A stretch of 64,000 bases of DNA from Neochlamydia sp. S13. GTDB taxonomy: Bacteria; Chlamydiota; Chlamydiia; Chlamydiales; Parachlamydiaceae. The notes beneath the pieces are model-generated. The model was not told the DNA's origin. It saw only the letters and a program-made list of their open reading frames with translations, and made no database searches. Shown here one piece after another: positions 19,121-29,100 of the stretch. The translations under genes and the position numbers were made by a program. Numbering within the stretch: the stretch's first letter is position 1; each line of letters begins with the position of its first letter. The DNA is taken from contig NZ_AP017978.1 of assembly GCF_000648235.2 (NCBI RefSeq), positions 62,001 to 126,000 on the forward strand, read 5' to 3'.

Positions 19121-19435
19121 ATGGGCACAGGTTTTTCAAAGCAAAAGAAACAAGCTAAAATGCTACAGGATCAATTCTCCAAATTGCAGACTCAATTACA
19201 AGCCACTGAAGTGGTAGGAAGTGCCGGTAACGGTCTTGTATCGATCACTTTATCGGGCGAGCACGAACTAAAGCAGATTAAAATTAAGCCTGAATGTGTA
19301 GATCCTGAAGATATTGAAGGACTTGAAGACCTTATTAAAGCAGCTTATAAAGATGCTTTTTCAAAGCTTAAAGAGCAAAACCCCAAATTACCTAGCCTAC
19401 CTGGTATGCCTAATTTAGGTGGATTTGGCTTCTAA
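19121..19435 (+). CDS. ybaB: YbaB/EbfC nucleoid-associated protein
   Basis: 104 residues. Helical N-terminus KQAKMLQDQFSKLQTQLQ, then the conserved VVGSAGNGLVSITLSGEHE strand region and PECVDPEDIEGLEDLIKAAY. It is a DNA-binding dimer. Start ATG follows AAGGAAATAT directly after dnaX. The Gly/Pro-rich C-terminus (LPGMPNLGGFGF) is typical of the family. Confidence 0.92.
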   Translation: MGTGFSKQKKQAKMLQDQFSKLQTQLQATEVVGSAGNGLVSITLSGEHELKQIKIKPECVDPEDIEGLEDLIKAAYKDAFSKLKEQNPKLPSLPGMPNLGGFGF

Positions 19436-19555
19436 AGTCATCTATGCTTATAAAATCAAAAAATTCATTTTAGGAATTCTATAAGTCTCTTTCTTACTTG
19501 CATGACAGACGAGAAAGGAAAAGGGCAAGAAAAATAAAATAAAAAAATCTAGATA

Positions 19556-19604
19556 GGCAAGCTATAGGATAGATAGATTTCTACTGTTCTAGATAGCTTT
19601 TGCC
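19556..19604. terminator. Hairpin between convergent ybaB and ptsI
   Basis: GGCAAGCTAT (19556-19565) pairs with ATAGCTTTTGCC (19593-19604) with a two-base bulge. The right side is followed by ATCTTTATAG...TTATTTTTTTA, and the left side preceded by an A-rich run, so it could stop transcripts from both directions. The rest of the 382-base gap holds no gene. Confidence 0.45.
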
Positions 19605-19817
19605 ATCTTTATAGTCTGTTATTTTTTTATCCTGTGTTTCCTAGCAACTTCTTAAGCAATCATATAGATGTAAGGGCTACACCTTTAGAAAAAAGGGGAA
19701 TACTAAAGAGATGTTTTCCTTTGAAAATAGAGACATAGCGTTAAGGTATATGCATATAAACTAACGAGTGATATTTTTTTGCCGTTTTTCTTGAAAGCAG
19801 ATAAATTCCCAGGCTTT

Positions 19818-21578
19818 TCATATCAACTCCTCTAAAGAAGCACGAGCGAAATGTGCATAAAAAGTTTCATCCAAAAGGGCTTGTATTTCAGAAGTACTTG
19901 CTAAAGATAGCGCTTTTTCAGCTAACTTACAGCATGAGATAATGCTTGAAGAACGAATTGCCTGCTTGATTAAAGGTATATAGCGGGCAGCCACAGAAAC
20001 TTCCTGGATCCCTAGTCCCATCAACAAAGGAATATATTTAGGATTAGCAGCCATTTCACCGCAAATGCTTACAGGAACATTATGCCTATTAGCTTCAATG
20101 ACTACATGCCGTATTAACCTTAAGACACACGGATGCATAGGCTGATATAAATGGCTCATGGTATTGTCACAGCGATCCACGGCTAAAGTATACTGGATAA
20201 GATCGTTAGTTCCTATAGAAAGAAAATCTGACTCCCGCGCAAGAAGGTCAGAGATAATAGCTGCTGAGGGCACTTCAATCATGCATCCTAAGTTCACTAA
20301 AGAAGTAACTTTTACTTGCCTAGCAGCCTCTTGGGTCATGCGTTTAGCTTCAATTAACTCTGGTAATGAAGAGACCATAGGAAAAAGAATATTAACCTCA
20401 CCAAATGCACTGGCACGCAGGATAGCACGCAGCTGGGTCATAAAAATATCTTTCTCTCGTTCTAAACTTCCTACAGCTCTAAATCCCAAGAAAGCATTTC
20501 CTGTTTGACCTGGGGAAGCTTCTATGCCTGCCTTATCACGTCCCACATCAAAAGTTCGAATAGTAATGGGCAGACCCTGCATATTTTCCACAAGTTCTCG
20601 ATAAATTTCGAATTGCTCATCCTCGGTAGGTAAACGTTCCCGACCTACTAAAATATTTTCAGAGCGGTATAATCCCACCCCCTCGCCACCATATTCATGG
20701 ATTTTCTTCACTTCGCTGCTAGTTTCTATATTAGCTAGAAGTCTCATTTTATAGCCGTCATAAGTTTCTATATCATGAGAGTCTGTCTGCCTTAATCGAA
20801 GACGCCTAGCATTTAACTCCTCACTTAACCTTTCATATTGGGCTAAGGTCTCGGAAGAAGGATTAAAAATTAGCTCCCCATTTCTTCCGTCGACAATCAC
20901 TAAATAATCCGAGCAGCTCGACACTTCGTCAAATGCTATGTTGGTCATATAAGGAATTTCTTTAGCCCGTGCAAGGATGGCAGCGTGTGCGGTAGCACTT
21001 CCTCTTTCGGATACAATAGCCCTTACACACTTCTGGCTAGCTTCTGCAGTCTCCGCGGGGCTTAGATCTTTTACAAAAAGTATCGAGTCTGGTAAAAGCT
21101 CATCAAAAGCATTTCTTGTTTCCTTATGAAGATAGGCCATAATACGGCGGGAGATATCCTGTACGTCTTTAAATCTCTCTCGAAAAAACATATCCTCTAA
21201 GGTATCAAATTTTTTCTGATACTCTTGGATCAATTGATGGAGGATATATTCAGGAATTTTTCGCTTGGAATGGATTTGTTTGCTAACTTCTGTAATTAAT
21301 GAAGGGTCAGACAATAGCTGTAATTGCGCTTCTAAAATGGCAGCCCCTTCATCCATACCATCGAGTTCAAGCTGATTTTTAATTGCCTGTAAATCATTAA
21401 TGACTGATTGGACAGCCGCTTGGAAGCGTTCGGTTTCAGCCTCGACTTTATAAGCCGGAATATTTTCATCGGGAAAACTTTTTTGCAAAGTTTTTAGAAA
21501 AAAAGGCTTTCCAATAGCGATTCCACTGGAAATTACATTGCCAGTTAACCGAATTTCTTCTAGATTAGAGTGTGGCAA
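19818..21578 (-). CDS. ptsI: PTS enzyme I (phosphoenolpyruvate-protein phosphotransferase)
   Basis: 586 residues, usual length. The phosphorylated His lies in GSATAHAAILARA (His 198); PEP-binding motifs LYRSENIL, IGTNDLIQYTLAVDRC and the catalytic Cys in SICGEMAAN are present. It transfers phosphate from PEP to HPr. It is the last gene of hprK-ptsH-ptsI, two bases after ptsH. No sugar-specific EII genes are seen in the window, so a regulatory role is likely. The C-terminus has ~30 extra residues after the family core. Confidence 0.93.
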   Translation of the reverse strand: MPHSNLEEIRLTGNVISSGIAIGKPFFLKTLQKSFPDENIPAYKVEAETERFQAAVQSVINDLQAIKNQLELDGMDEGAAILEAQLQLLSDPSLITEVSKQIHSKRKIPEYILHQLIQEYQKKFDTLEDMFFRERFKDVQDISRRIMAYLHKETRNAFDELLPDSILFVKDLSPAETAEASQKCVRAIVSERGSATAHAAILARAKEIPYMTNIAFDEVSSCSDYLVIVDGRNGELIFNPSSETLAQYERLSEELNARRLRLRQTDSHDIETYDGYKMRLLANIETSSEVKKIHEYGGEGVGLYRSENILVGRERLPTEDEQFEIYRELVENMQGLPITIRTFDVGRDKAGIEASPGQTGNAFLGFRAVGSLEREKDIFMTQLRAILRASAFGEVNILFPMVSSLPELIEAKRMTQEAARQVKVTSLVNLGCMIEVPSAAIISDLLARESDFLSIGTNDLIQYTLAVDRCDNTMSHLYQPMHPCVLRLIRHVVIEANRHNVPVSICGEMAANPKYIPLLMGLGIQEVSVAARYIPLIKQAIRSSSIISCCKLAEKALSLASTSEIQALLDETFYAHFARASLEELI

Positions 21579-21580
21579 TT

Positions 21581-21847
21581 TTACTCCTCAAATTGATTTT
21601 CAAATGCTTGGACAAGCCTTTCTAAAGTTTCTTTAGCATCTTCACCCACCACTTCAATAGTGATTTTAGAATTTCTCCTTGCAGCCAACATAAGAATACT
21701 AAGAATGCTTTTAGCGTTGATTTCCTCTTTTTTATGTTTAAAGGTTACATCACTTTTACTGTTTTGCAACAGTTTCACAATAACTGTTGCAGGGCGGGTA
21801 TGAAGGCCCATTTTATTTTTAACTTGCACTTGACTCGACAGCTTCAC
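21581..21847 (-). CDS. ptsH: Phosphocarrier protein HPr
   Basis: 88 residues. His 16 in KMGLHTRPA is the EI phosphorylation site; Ser 47 in NAKSILSIL is the site used by HPr kinase. Both are present, which fits a kinase gene directly upstream (29-base overlap). It carries phosphate between EI and its targets in the cytoplasm. Confidence 0.94.
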   Translation of the reverse strand: MKLSSQVQVKNKMGLHTRPATVIVKLLQNSKSDVTFKHKKEEINAKSILSILMLAARRNSKITIEVVGEDAKETLERLVQAFENQFEE

Positions 21848-22796
21848 GGATCCTTTTCCTTGTTTGATTTTTAGAAGAAATCATATCTAACAACTTATTA
21901 TTAAACTCTTTTGCAGAATTATATCCCATTGCTTTTAGGCGATGATTAAGAGCGATGGTCTCTAATAATAATACTACATCACGACCTGGTTTCACAGGCA
22001 GCACATGATAGGGAATATTTAATCCTAGCAGATCACAGTAATTTTCCACCAAACCTACTCGATCATAAAAATGTTGATCATCCCAAGCTTCCAGCTTAAC
22101 CACAATATCTATACTTTTGTTATCTCTTACACATACGGCCCCATAAAGGTGAGCGACATTAATGATACCTATTCCTCGAATTTCCATATGATGCCGAGTC
22201 AATTCTGCTCCAAATCCTTCCACATAAGAGTCTTCTCTTTTTTTAACTTTGACAACATCGTCGGATATAAGGCGATGGCCTCTTTCAATAAGACCTAAAG
22301 CCGCTTCACTCTTCCCTACCGATGAATCTCCTTTAATCAAAACCCCTACCCCAAAAACTTCTACCAATGTGCCATGGCAGGTCATACTAGGAGAAAACTC
22401 TTCACTTAATAAGAGAGTAAGCTTACTCAGCAAGCTCATCGTACTCATGCTAGATCTAAAAAGAGAAATCCCTTTATTTTGGCATAACGAGACTAGTTCT
22501 TTTAAGGGCAATAACCTTCTCGCCACAATGACAGCAGGGGTAGCAGTGGTAAGGATTTCTTTTAAGCGGTTGACACGTATTTCAGGATCTAAGTCTCTCA
22601 AATATTCCATTTCGACTCGCCCAAATACAAGGATACGCTTATAAGCATGATTTTTCATAAAACCACATAAACTAAGTCCTGGGCGATGAGACTCAGGTAC
22701 CTTGATAGAACGCTTGAGTCCTTTATGGCCTGCTACAAGAACCAGGCCTAAATCATGGCCATGTTTTTGGAAAAGTTCCTCTACCTTGTAAATCAT
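21819..22796 (-). CDS. hprK: HPr kinase/phosphorylase
   Basis: 325 residues. Walker A GDSSVGKS at 156-163, followed by LIERGHRLISDDVV and the signature MEIRGIGIINV. It phosphorylates HPr on Ser and removes the phosphate depending on metabolite levels. First gene of the operon; it overlaps ptsH. The upstream spacing to the ATG has only GGAAGAG at a long distance. Presence of HprK with EI and HPr but no visible EII resembles regulatory PTS systems in proteobacteria and chlamydiae. Confidence 0.93.
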   Translation of the reverse strand: MIYKVEELFQKHGHDLGLVLVAGHKGLKRSIKVPESHRPGLSLCGFMKNHAYKRILVFGRVEMEYLRDLDPEIRVNRLKEILTTATPAVIVARRLLPLKELVSLCQNKGISLFRSSMSTMSLLSKLTLLLSEEFSPSMTCHGTLVEVFGVGVLIKGDSSVGKSEAALGLIERGHRLISDDVVKVKKREDSYVEGFGAELTRHHMEIRGIGIINVAHLYGAVCVRDNKSIDIVVKLEAWDDQHFYDRVGLVENYCDLLGLNIPYHVLPVKPGRDVVLLLETIALNHRLKAMGYNSAKEFNNKLLDMISSKNQTRKRIREAVESSAS

Positions 22797-23008
22797 ATTT
22801 GCTAGCTTACTCTTCCATGATAAAATGTTAGCTCCTCTACAAAAAGCGTAATAGCCAACTTAAAGGAGGAAAAATCTTTAAAATTTGATAGCTCTTTTAT
22901 CTTTTTCAATTGAATAGAAGGATAAAGAGTTCCCATCACTAACCTACTGTTAGCCACCTGGTAGCTAATCCACAAAAAATCGAAAAAGCAGTATTTCAAC
23001 AGAATCAT

Positions 23009-23749
23009 AAATGATAATAAAGTTATACGGTTAATACTAAATTCCTTCTTTCACTAACAAAAATTTATCCTCATCTCCTACAAAAGCAGGCGAAAAGCTA
23101 TGTAACGCTTTGGCATTTATCCTTCCCATTCATTCTCCAACTGTTTTTGCTTGATAAAGATTTTAATGGTAGCCGCGCTTCAAAAAAAATCCCCACAATT
23201 TTTTAAAAGCCACTAGCAAATTAAATGCTCTAAAAAATTCACAACCACTTAAGATGACCGGTAAGCAAATAATAGGATAATTCATAGCAGAACTTTGAAA
23301 ATTTAAGTAGGCTAGCTCCTAATATTTTCCAGAAAAAACTTAAACTTTTTTCTAAAAAGAACGCTTGAGGAAAGCTTTCTCGGACACTAGGAACAGATAA
23401 CTGAGGATGGTAATCTTTAACAGACAAATTCATCGACTTATTCCTTAAAATTGAGAGGTATTAAGGGCTAAAGGCTACATTTAAATGGCTTTCTAAATTT
23501 TTATCCTCTTTAATAAGCTGGTAGCATGGGGCTCTAATGATTAGAGAAGTGCTAGCAAATTTTTTATTTTTTTCCTTAAAAACTTTCCAATCATACTTTT
23601 ACCAAATTTTTGAATTTCTTTGAATTTAATTAAGAAGGGTTTGCATTAATTATGTTAAAAAACTAAGATGAAAAGCAAATGGGTTAATTTTTTGAGCTTA
23701 TTTTTATTTCCTGATTTTCAAGTACTTAGAGAACAAAGGATGGCCAAAC
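23009..23749. other. Long gap upstream of hprK with two weak small frames
   Basis: 741 AT-rich bases between the divergent hprK operon and the next rightward gene. Promoters for both must lie here. Two small frames, at 23239-23433 (-) and 23668-23796 (+), are listed separately; nothing else is recognisable. Confidence 0.4.
23239..23433 (-). CDS. Possible small protein
   Basis: 64 codons starting MNLSVKDYHPQLSVP, with AAGGA eight bases before the ATG. The middle is amphipathic/hydrophobic (FFLEKSLSFFWKILGASLL) and could be a membrane-associated helix. I recognise no family. The good ribosome-binding site is the main support. Confidence 0.35.
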   Translation of the reverse strand: MNLSVKDYHPQLSVPSVRESFPQAFFLEKSLSFFWKILGASLLKFSKFCYELSYYLLTGHLKWL

Positions 23750-23796
23750 GTGGAGGTAAACAGAGTAAGGCTAGAAAGATTAAATGTCGAATTTAA
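23668..23796 (+). CDS. Possible basic micro-peptide overlapping the next gene
   Basis: 42 codons: a hydrophobic start (KWVNFLSLFLFP) and a strongly basic end (MAKRGGKQSKARKIKCRI). It overlaps the start of the following hypothetical gene in another frame by 47 bases. It could be a leader peptide coupling translation to that gene, or a frame arising from a mutation at the start of that gene. No homologue known. Confidence 0.2.
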   Translation: MKSKWVNFLSLFLFPDFQVLREQRMAKRGGKQSKARKIKCRI

Positions 23797-24358
23797 AGAT
23801 TTGCAATCGGGAGATATGTCCCAGCATAATTTTGCTGAGCTTATTCTTATTGAGCATATCCCTGGAGGCACAGCCCCCTTATGTTATATTCTTAAAAATG
23901 ATAAAATTTTTAGTGAAGCTCTACCAGAAAATTTTCACTACCTACTTTCTACCTTAGATAGGACAGCTTTTTACCCCATCGGCGAAGTGCTAGCCATTAA
24001 TAAGCTTCATAAATATGTCTTATTAAAAGATAATAATTCAATTTCTTATAATTATTTAATTATCACTTTTAGCAACCACTACGCTTTAATTAACTATGCC
24101 TTTTTAGCGGGTATCCATACCTTGATGGATGCTCTTCGAGTACGCAAAAAAATCCCTGCGGCTTTCCCTGACCCAATTAAAGCTAGCCAACCCAAAGAAC
24201 GCACTAAATTAAAAGGAACTAAAACGCTATCTAAGAATTTAAGCTTTCTTCAATCTCTTCAAAGCCTTCAGTCTCGCAAAATAAATAAGTTGAAAGATCG
24301 AGGTTTAACTTGCTCCCTTAACAACCCAAACAAGAGATTATACGAAGTTCAAATTTAA
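23750..24358 (+). CDS. Conserved chlamydial hypothetical (position of CT338)
   Basis: 202 residues. The GTG at 23750 has AAAGGA nine bases upstream; the first ATG (23816) would lose 22 residues. Segments such as VEFKDLQSGDMSQHNFAELI, TAPLCYILKND and YPIGEVLAINKLHKYVLLKD look like a beta-rich domain; the C-terminus is basic and low in complexity (NLSFLQSLQSLQSRKINKLK). No enzymatic motif seen. It lies between the pts genes and comEC, the slot of CT338 in C. trachomatis as I recall it, but homology was not tested. Confidence 0.6.
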   Translation: MEVNRVRLERLNVEFKDLQSGDMSQHNFAELILIEHIPGGTAPLCYILKNDKIFSEALPENFHYLLSTLDRTAFYPIGEVLAINKLHKYVLLKDNNSISYNYLIITFSNHYALINYAFLAGIHTLMDALRVRKKIPAAFPDPIKASQPKERTKLKGTKTLSKNLSFLQSLQSLQSRKINKLKDRGLTCSLNNPNKRLYEVQI

Positions 24359-24497
24359 TATCCTTGGTCCCTTATATTTATTTTGTAAAAGTTATCCCGC
24401 TCTTTTCTATGGCCTTTCATTTTTATTAGGAGTCTATGGCGGCTTAGGGATTTCATCTTCTAGCCTCTTTATAAATAGCCTGCTTCTAACCATCCTT

Positions 24498-25907
24498 TTG
24501 CTCGCTTTTGTCTTTCACCAAGAATACAAAGCTGCTGTTTTTAACTTTCTTCTTTTTTTGAGTGCTGCTTTCTATTCTTCCCTAGCCTTCCAACCTCCTC
24601 AGCTACCTGAACAAGGAGTTACTGGTACTGCGCTTATTCATATCTCTTCTTTATCCCGAAAGAATACCTTCATGGGTAAAAACTGGAGCTATCAAGGTAA
24701 GCTGCTCTCTTTTACTGGGCACGAATCTCTAAATATCTATCCTAATATTTCTATCATCATTTCTTTATTGGATCATGCAGCGCTTAATCGTCCTTTAGCT
24801 AATAAAACCTACCTTTTACAAGGTAGGCTTAAACAGTCTAAAAATGGTAAATTTATTTTCAAGCCAACTAAACACCACCCATGGTATCCTTTAGCAAATA
24901 GTTGGGGTCTAGCAGAATGGCGCTTTAATGCCAAACAAGCCGTTAATAAATATATTTCTCAAAAAATTTCTAAAAACCCTAATAGCCCTAGTAGCAGCTT
25001 TCTTTCAGGCATAACAACGGGCGAATTTGAAAATCGTCTCATGGCTTTTGAATTTTCGCGTTTCGGCTTGCAACATATCATGGCTATTTCGGGCTTTCAT
25101 TTTGCCATCGTAGCAGGCATGCTGGGTTTTATTTTATCTTGGATAGTAGGACAAAAAACGAGTGTAAGTCTTCTTATGCTTTTTATGACTCTCTACTTTG
25201 CTTTTCTAGGGCCTTCTCCCTCTATAATTCGAGCATGGGTCAGCTGCATGCTAGGCTTTGGTGCTACCCTATTAGAGAAACCTCCTTCTGGCCTCAATTC
25301 TTTAGGAATAGGATTGTTAATCGTTCTTATTTTTGATCCGGAATTAGCGCTTCATATAGGCTTCCAATTTAGCTTTGCCGTGACAGCAGCCATCCTAGTC
25401 TCTTATTTTTCCTTCGACTATTTACTCCAAAAGATTTTTGCTAAGAAAACCTTTAATCAATTAATGGCCATGAATCTTTCCAATCAGCACGGCTTTATCG
25501 TTCTCACTCTCTTCCGCCAAGCATTAGCACTATCCATAGCAGTTACTTTAGCAGCCCTTCCTCTCACCCTCTATTATTTTCAAAAATTCCCCTTATGGAG
25601 TATAATTTATAATTTCTTTTTTCCTTGGATGGTAAGTCTTGCCCTCATGTTATTATTAGCTGGCTTAATGGTAGGAATTTTAAGCTCTAGCCTAGCCCAG
25701 ATCATCTATAATTTTAATGAATCCTTTACCAACTTTGTCTTAGATTACGCCTATGGTATGCCCAAAAGCCTGGATTATAATATAAATTTGTTGATGAACC
25801 AGGAAATAACTATTTTATGGCTAGGAATATATTTTCTAGCAGGAATTTATGGACGAAATTATTTGAGCAAGCAACAAAAGATTACAAGCCATGAACTCAT
25901 TTTTTAA
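24498..25907 (+). CDS. comEC: ComEC/Rec2-type DNA-uptake channel, start uncertain
   Basis: 469 residues from TTG at 24498. Competence domain hallmarks: FGLQHIMAISGFHFAIVAGM near residue 192, PSPSIIRAWVSCM, and FQFSFAVTAAILVS, with about eight or more membrane helices. It lacks the C-terminal metallo-beta-lactamase domain of long ComEC. Coding sequence clearly continues upstream: the same frame is open from 24309, and 24357-24497 encodes a membrane-like stretch (ALFYGLSFLLGVYGGLG, then INSLLLTILLLAFVF) typical of the ComEC N-terminus. That stretch has no ATG, GTG or TTG. The true start may be non-canonical, or the gene may depend on frameshifting from the overlapping upstream gene, or it may be mutated. 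Role: passage of single-stranded DNA across the inner membrane. Confidence 0.8.
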   Translation: MLAFVFHQEYKAAVFNFLLFLSAAFYSSLAFQPPQLPEQGVTGTALIHISSLSRKNTFMGKNWSYQGKLLSFTGHESLNIYPNISIIISLLDHAALNRPLANKTYLLQGRLKQSKNGKFIFKPTKHHPWYPLANSWGLAEWRFNAKQAVNKYISQKISKNPNSPSSSFLSGITTGEFENRLMAFEFSRFGLQHIMAISGFHFAIVAGMLGFILSWIVGQKTSVSLLMLFMTLYFAFLGPSPSIIRAWVSCMLGFGATLLEKPPSGLNSLGIGLLIVLIFDPELALHIGFQFSFAVTAAILVSYFSFDYLLQKIFAKKTFNQLMAMNLSNQHGFIVLTLFRQALALSIAVTLAALPLTLYYFQKFPLWSIIYNFFFPWMVSLALMLLLAGLMVGILSSSLAQIIYNFNESFTNFVLDYAYGMPKSLDYNINLLMNQEITILWLGIYFLAGIYGRNYLSKQQKITSHELIF

Positions 25908-26143
25908 AGATTCTGTCTGGTGCTATTGTCTATACCTATTTGCCAATTTTTTTTTAATATTTACCCTACTATCTTATAGCCCATATTCCTCACTGTTTTT
26001 TGTAAATATCTGAATATGAGAAGTTTATAAAATTTAAATTTAGGAATTAACTTTTATAAGCCCTTAGCAATCAGTAGCTTAAATTTCAGGGGAGGAATGT
26101 GGGTTATAGCGAAAAAGGCAACTCATTAGTGCGTATAAAAAGT

Positions 26144-29100
26144 TTAAGAGGGAAAAGATGATTTTCTTCCCGCATTTCTTGAAAAAGCTAAATTAAGCTC
26201 CTGTAAATTGGCATTTATTGTTACTGTTGTTGAATGATGGATGCCATATAGCCTGATATTAATTCTGAACGCTTCTTTAGTATATTTGATGGCTAGGCTT
26301 AAATTACCTTGTTTTTTGTAGGCTTGTCCTAGCCGGTAAGCGAGTCTTATGGCTTTATTGATATGCTCGAATGCCTTTTCTAATTTACCTTGTTTTTGGT
26401 AGATTAGACCTAAGTGGTGGTAATAAGTTACTACATGGGGATGATTTTCATCACCAATCTTAATGAAGATATCGACAGCTTGATGGACATACTCTGCCGC
26501 TTTCTCTAAATCTCCTTGATCTTGGTAGATTAGCCCTAAATGATGGTAATAAGTTGCTAAAGAGGGATGATTTTCATCACCAATCTTAATGAGGATATCG
26601 ACAGCTTGATGGACATACTCTGCCGCTTTCTCTAAATCTCCTTGATCTTGGCGGAGGATCATCCCAAGATGATTGTAATTTTCAGCCGCATTACGATGGT
26701 TCCCCCCAGAATGTTTAAGATTAATTTTGAGGGCTTTTCGGATATATTCAGCGGCTTGCTTTAAATTCCCTAGCCCTATGAAAATTCCTCCTAGGTTATT
26801 GTAATCTGTTGCTACTGTATGATGATTTTTGCCAAAAAATTTACGGTCAATGGCAAGAGCTTTTTTAACATTCTCCATTGCCTTTTCTAATTCCCCTTGT
26901 TTTTGATAGATCATTGCCAGGTTGTTGTAATTTGTGACCACATTGGGATGCATCTCACCATAAAAATTAAGATTGATGTTGAGTGCTTGTTTTACAAAAT
27001 CCATCGCTCTTATTACATCTTCTTGCTCTAGGTAAATCATTGCTAAATTATTATAATCTATGGCTACACTAGCAGGTTTTTCTTTAATAAACTTCTTGTC
27101 AATCTTGAGCGCTTTCTTATAATACTCAACCGCTTTTTTTAAATTACCTTGCCCATGGTAGATTAGCCCTAAATTATTGTAAGCTCCTGCTATACATGGA
27201 TGATCTTCATCCACAAGCTCTCTAAGGATTTTGAGTGCTTGATTTGCATAATCTATTGCGTTTTCAAAATTTACTTCAGTCGGATAAAGCGAGATTAGAT
27301 TGTTGTAAACTGATGCTACAAAGGACTTATTTTCCCTAGGAGATTTAAGAGCAACCTTACGCGCCTGATTTAAATATTTAGCTGCCAGCTTTAGACTTCC
27401 TTCTTGCTCATCTTGCTCATAGATAAGCCCTAACTCATTCAAAGATTCAAAATTTTCTGAATCTTTTTTTAAAGCTTCATGAAACCACTTTTTTGCTTCC
27501 TGATTTTGAAAAAGCCTTAAAGCTATGTATCCTTGCGTTTGGGGTGAATCATCATTTAAATCGGAGGATGAAAGATTGTTTTCATGTCCTGCTAAAAAGT
27601 CTCGCATAGCGTGGTAGAAAGGAATATAGATACGATAAATTTTTTTTATCTTCTCTAGAGCTTTATGATCTAAAGCCAATTGCTCTTTGATAAGTCTAGG
27701 GTCATCAAATCCAAAGGGTTTAATAAGAGGATTCATAGCTTCCTTTTGCGCATTACAATTAAAGTAAGTTCTAAGGCGCATAAATAAAACTATACTCATC
27801 CAGTCCTGTAACTTTTCAGCTGCGTTACTTGTTAATATTCCTTGCTTGTTTAGCTGATCAATTCTACCAAATGTATCTAAAGTTACTACTTCTTTAAGAA
27901 GGGCTAACCTATCCACCGCCAGATGGGGAAAGCGATAAAAATCAATTTTAACTTTAAAAAGCATTCCCTGCTTTTCTAAACTACCCATTCCTGGATCAAA
28001 AGCTATCATATCTTCTTGAACTAAATGTTTCTTGGCTAAATAATGGCGAAGATTAAGGCCTTCTTGATAAGGCGTATTAAGATTTTCTTGAACTTTTTGC
28101 CTATATTGCTCTGTTAATTCATTGTTGCCTAGCAAATGAGTAAAATTCAGAAGCTCCATGGGAAGATGAGACTCTTTTTCATGCCACCATTGGTCTTTTT
28201 CATCTTTGCTAATGTATTGAGCCATCTTTTCAGGAGTTTGAATAAGCTTAAATGTTTGGCGATTGCCAAAGGGAGTTTTACAACCTTTTCCTTTCGCTCC
28301 TTCACCATCAAAAGCAAAACCTGTTGGAGTTATGCTATCAAAAAAATCTATAGCTTTTAAACAAGGAATATTTAAAGCAGGAAGAATCGTCTCCCCTAAG
28401 TTAATAACTCTCAAGTGAATTAGAGTAGTCAGGCGCTTAAAGTACTTTCTATTGTCTTTACTATCTTCTTGGATTAGAATGCCAAATTCTAAATCGGAAT
28501 AAGGAGTCATCTCTTCTCTAGCTAGGGAACCAAAGCCTATCATGGCATATTCGCATGGAGCAGGTTCCAAGGTAGCCATGGCTTGCTCTACAATAAGCTT
28601 AAAAAAGACTTTTATTCTTTGTACGACCTCCTGGTAGATTTGTCTTACCTCTTGAGAAGAAGGCGTTTCAGGCAAAGCTTGGATCTTCGCCTTTATGCCC
28701 GCCCTAAGCTTTTCCAATGCTTGGCGATTCCCTTCAAGTTGTTTCCTCATTACTGCAGAATCAAGCGATTTTCCTTTACATTCTCTAACCAATAAATTTT
28801 GTACGTGAGAAAGTCTATCTCTAATAATTTCTTGCCTTTCTTTAGGAGCTTTGTGCAAGGCATAATTGTAAAGACCCGCGGCTTGCAAGAGCGTTTCCGA
28901 ATTTTCTTTTCTTAAATAAATATCACCTAATCTTTCTATATAAAGGCTTTCTTGGATGGGATCTTTCTCTTTAACAGCACGTTTTAAAACTTGCGTATAG
29001 GATAACTCTAGGTCTTTCATCTCCTCTTCTGGTAAAAGGTCATCGATTCCTAAGCTTTCTAAAGTTTTTTTTAATTCATTTTTAGGTGGAGAGTTAGAAA

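Noticed and set aside
22802-23008. 68-codon frame just upstream of hprK (-)
   Set aside because: No motif, no ribosome-binding site and AT-driven composition; probably chance.
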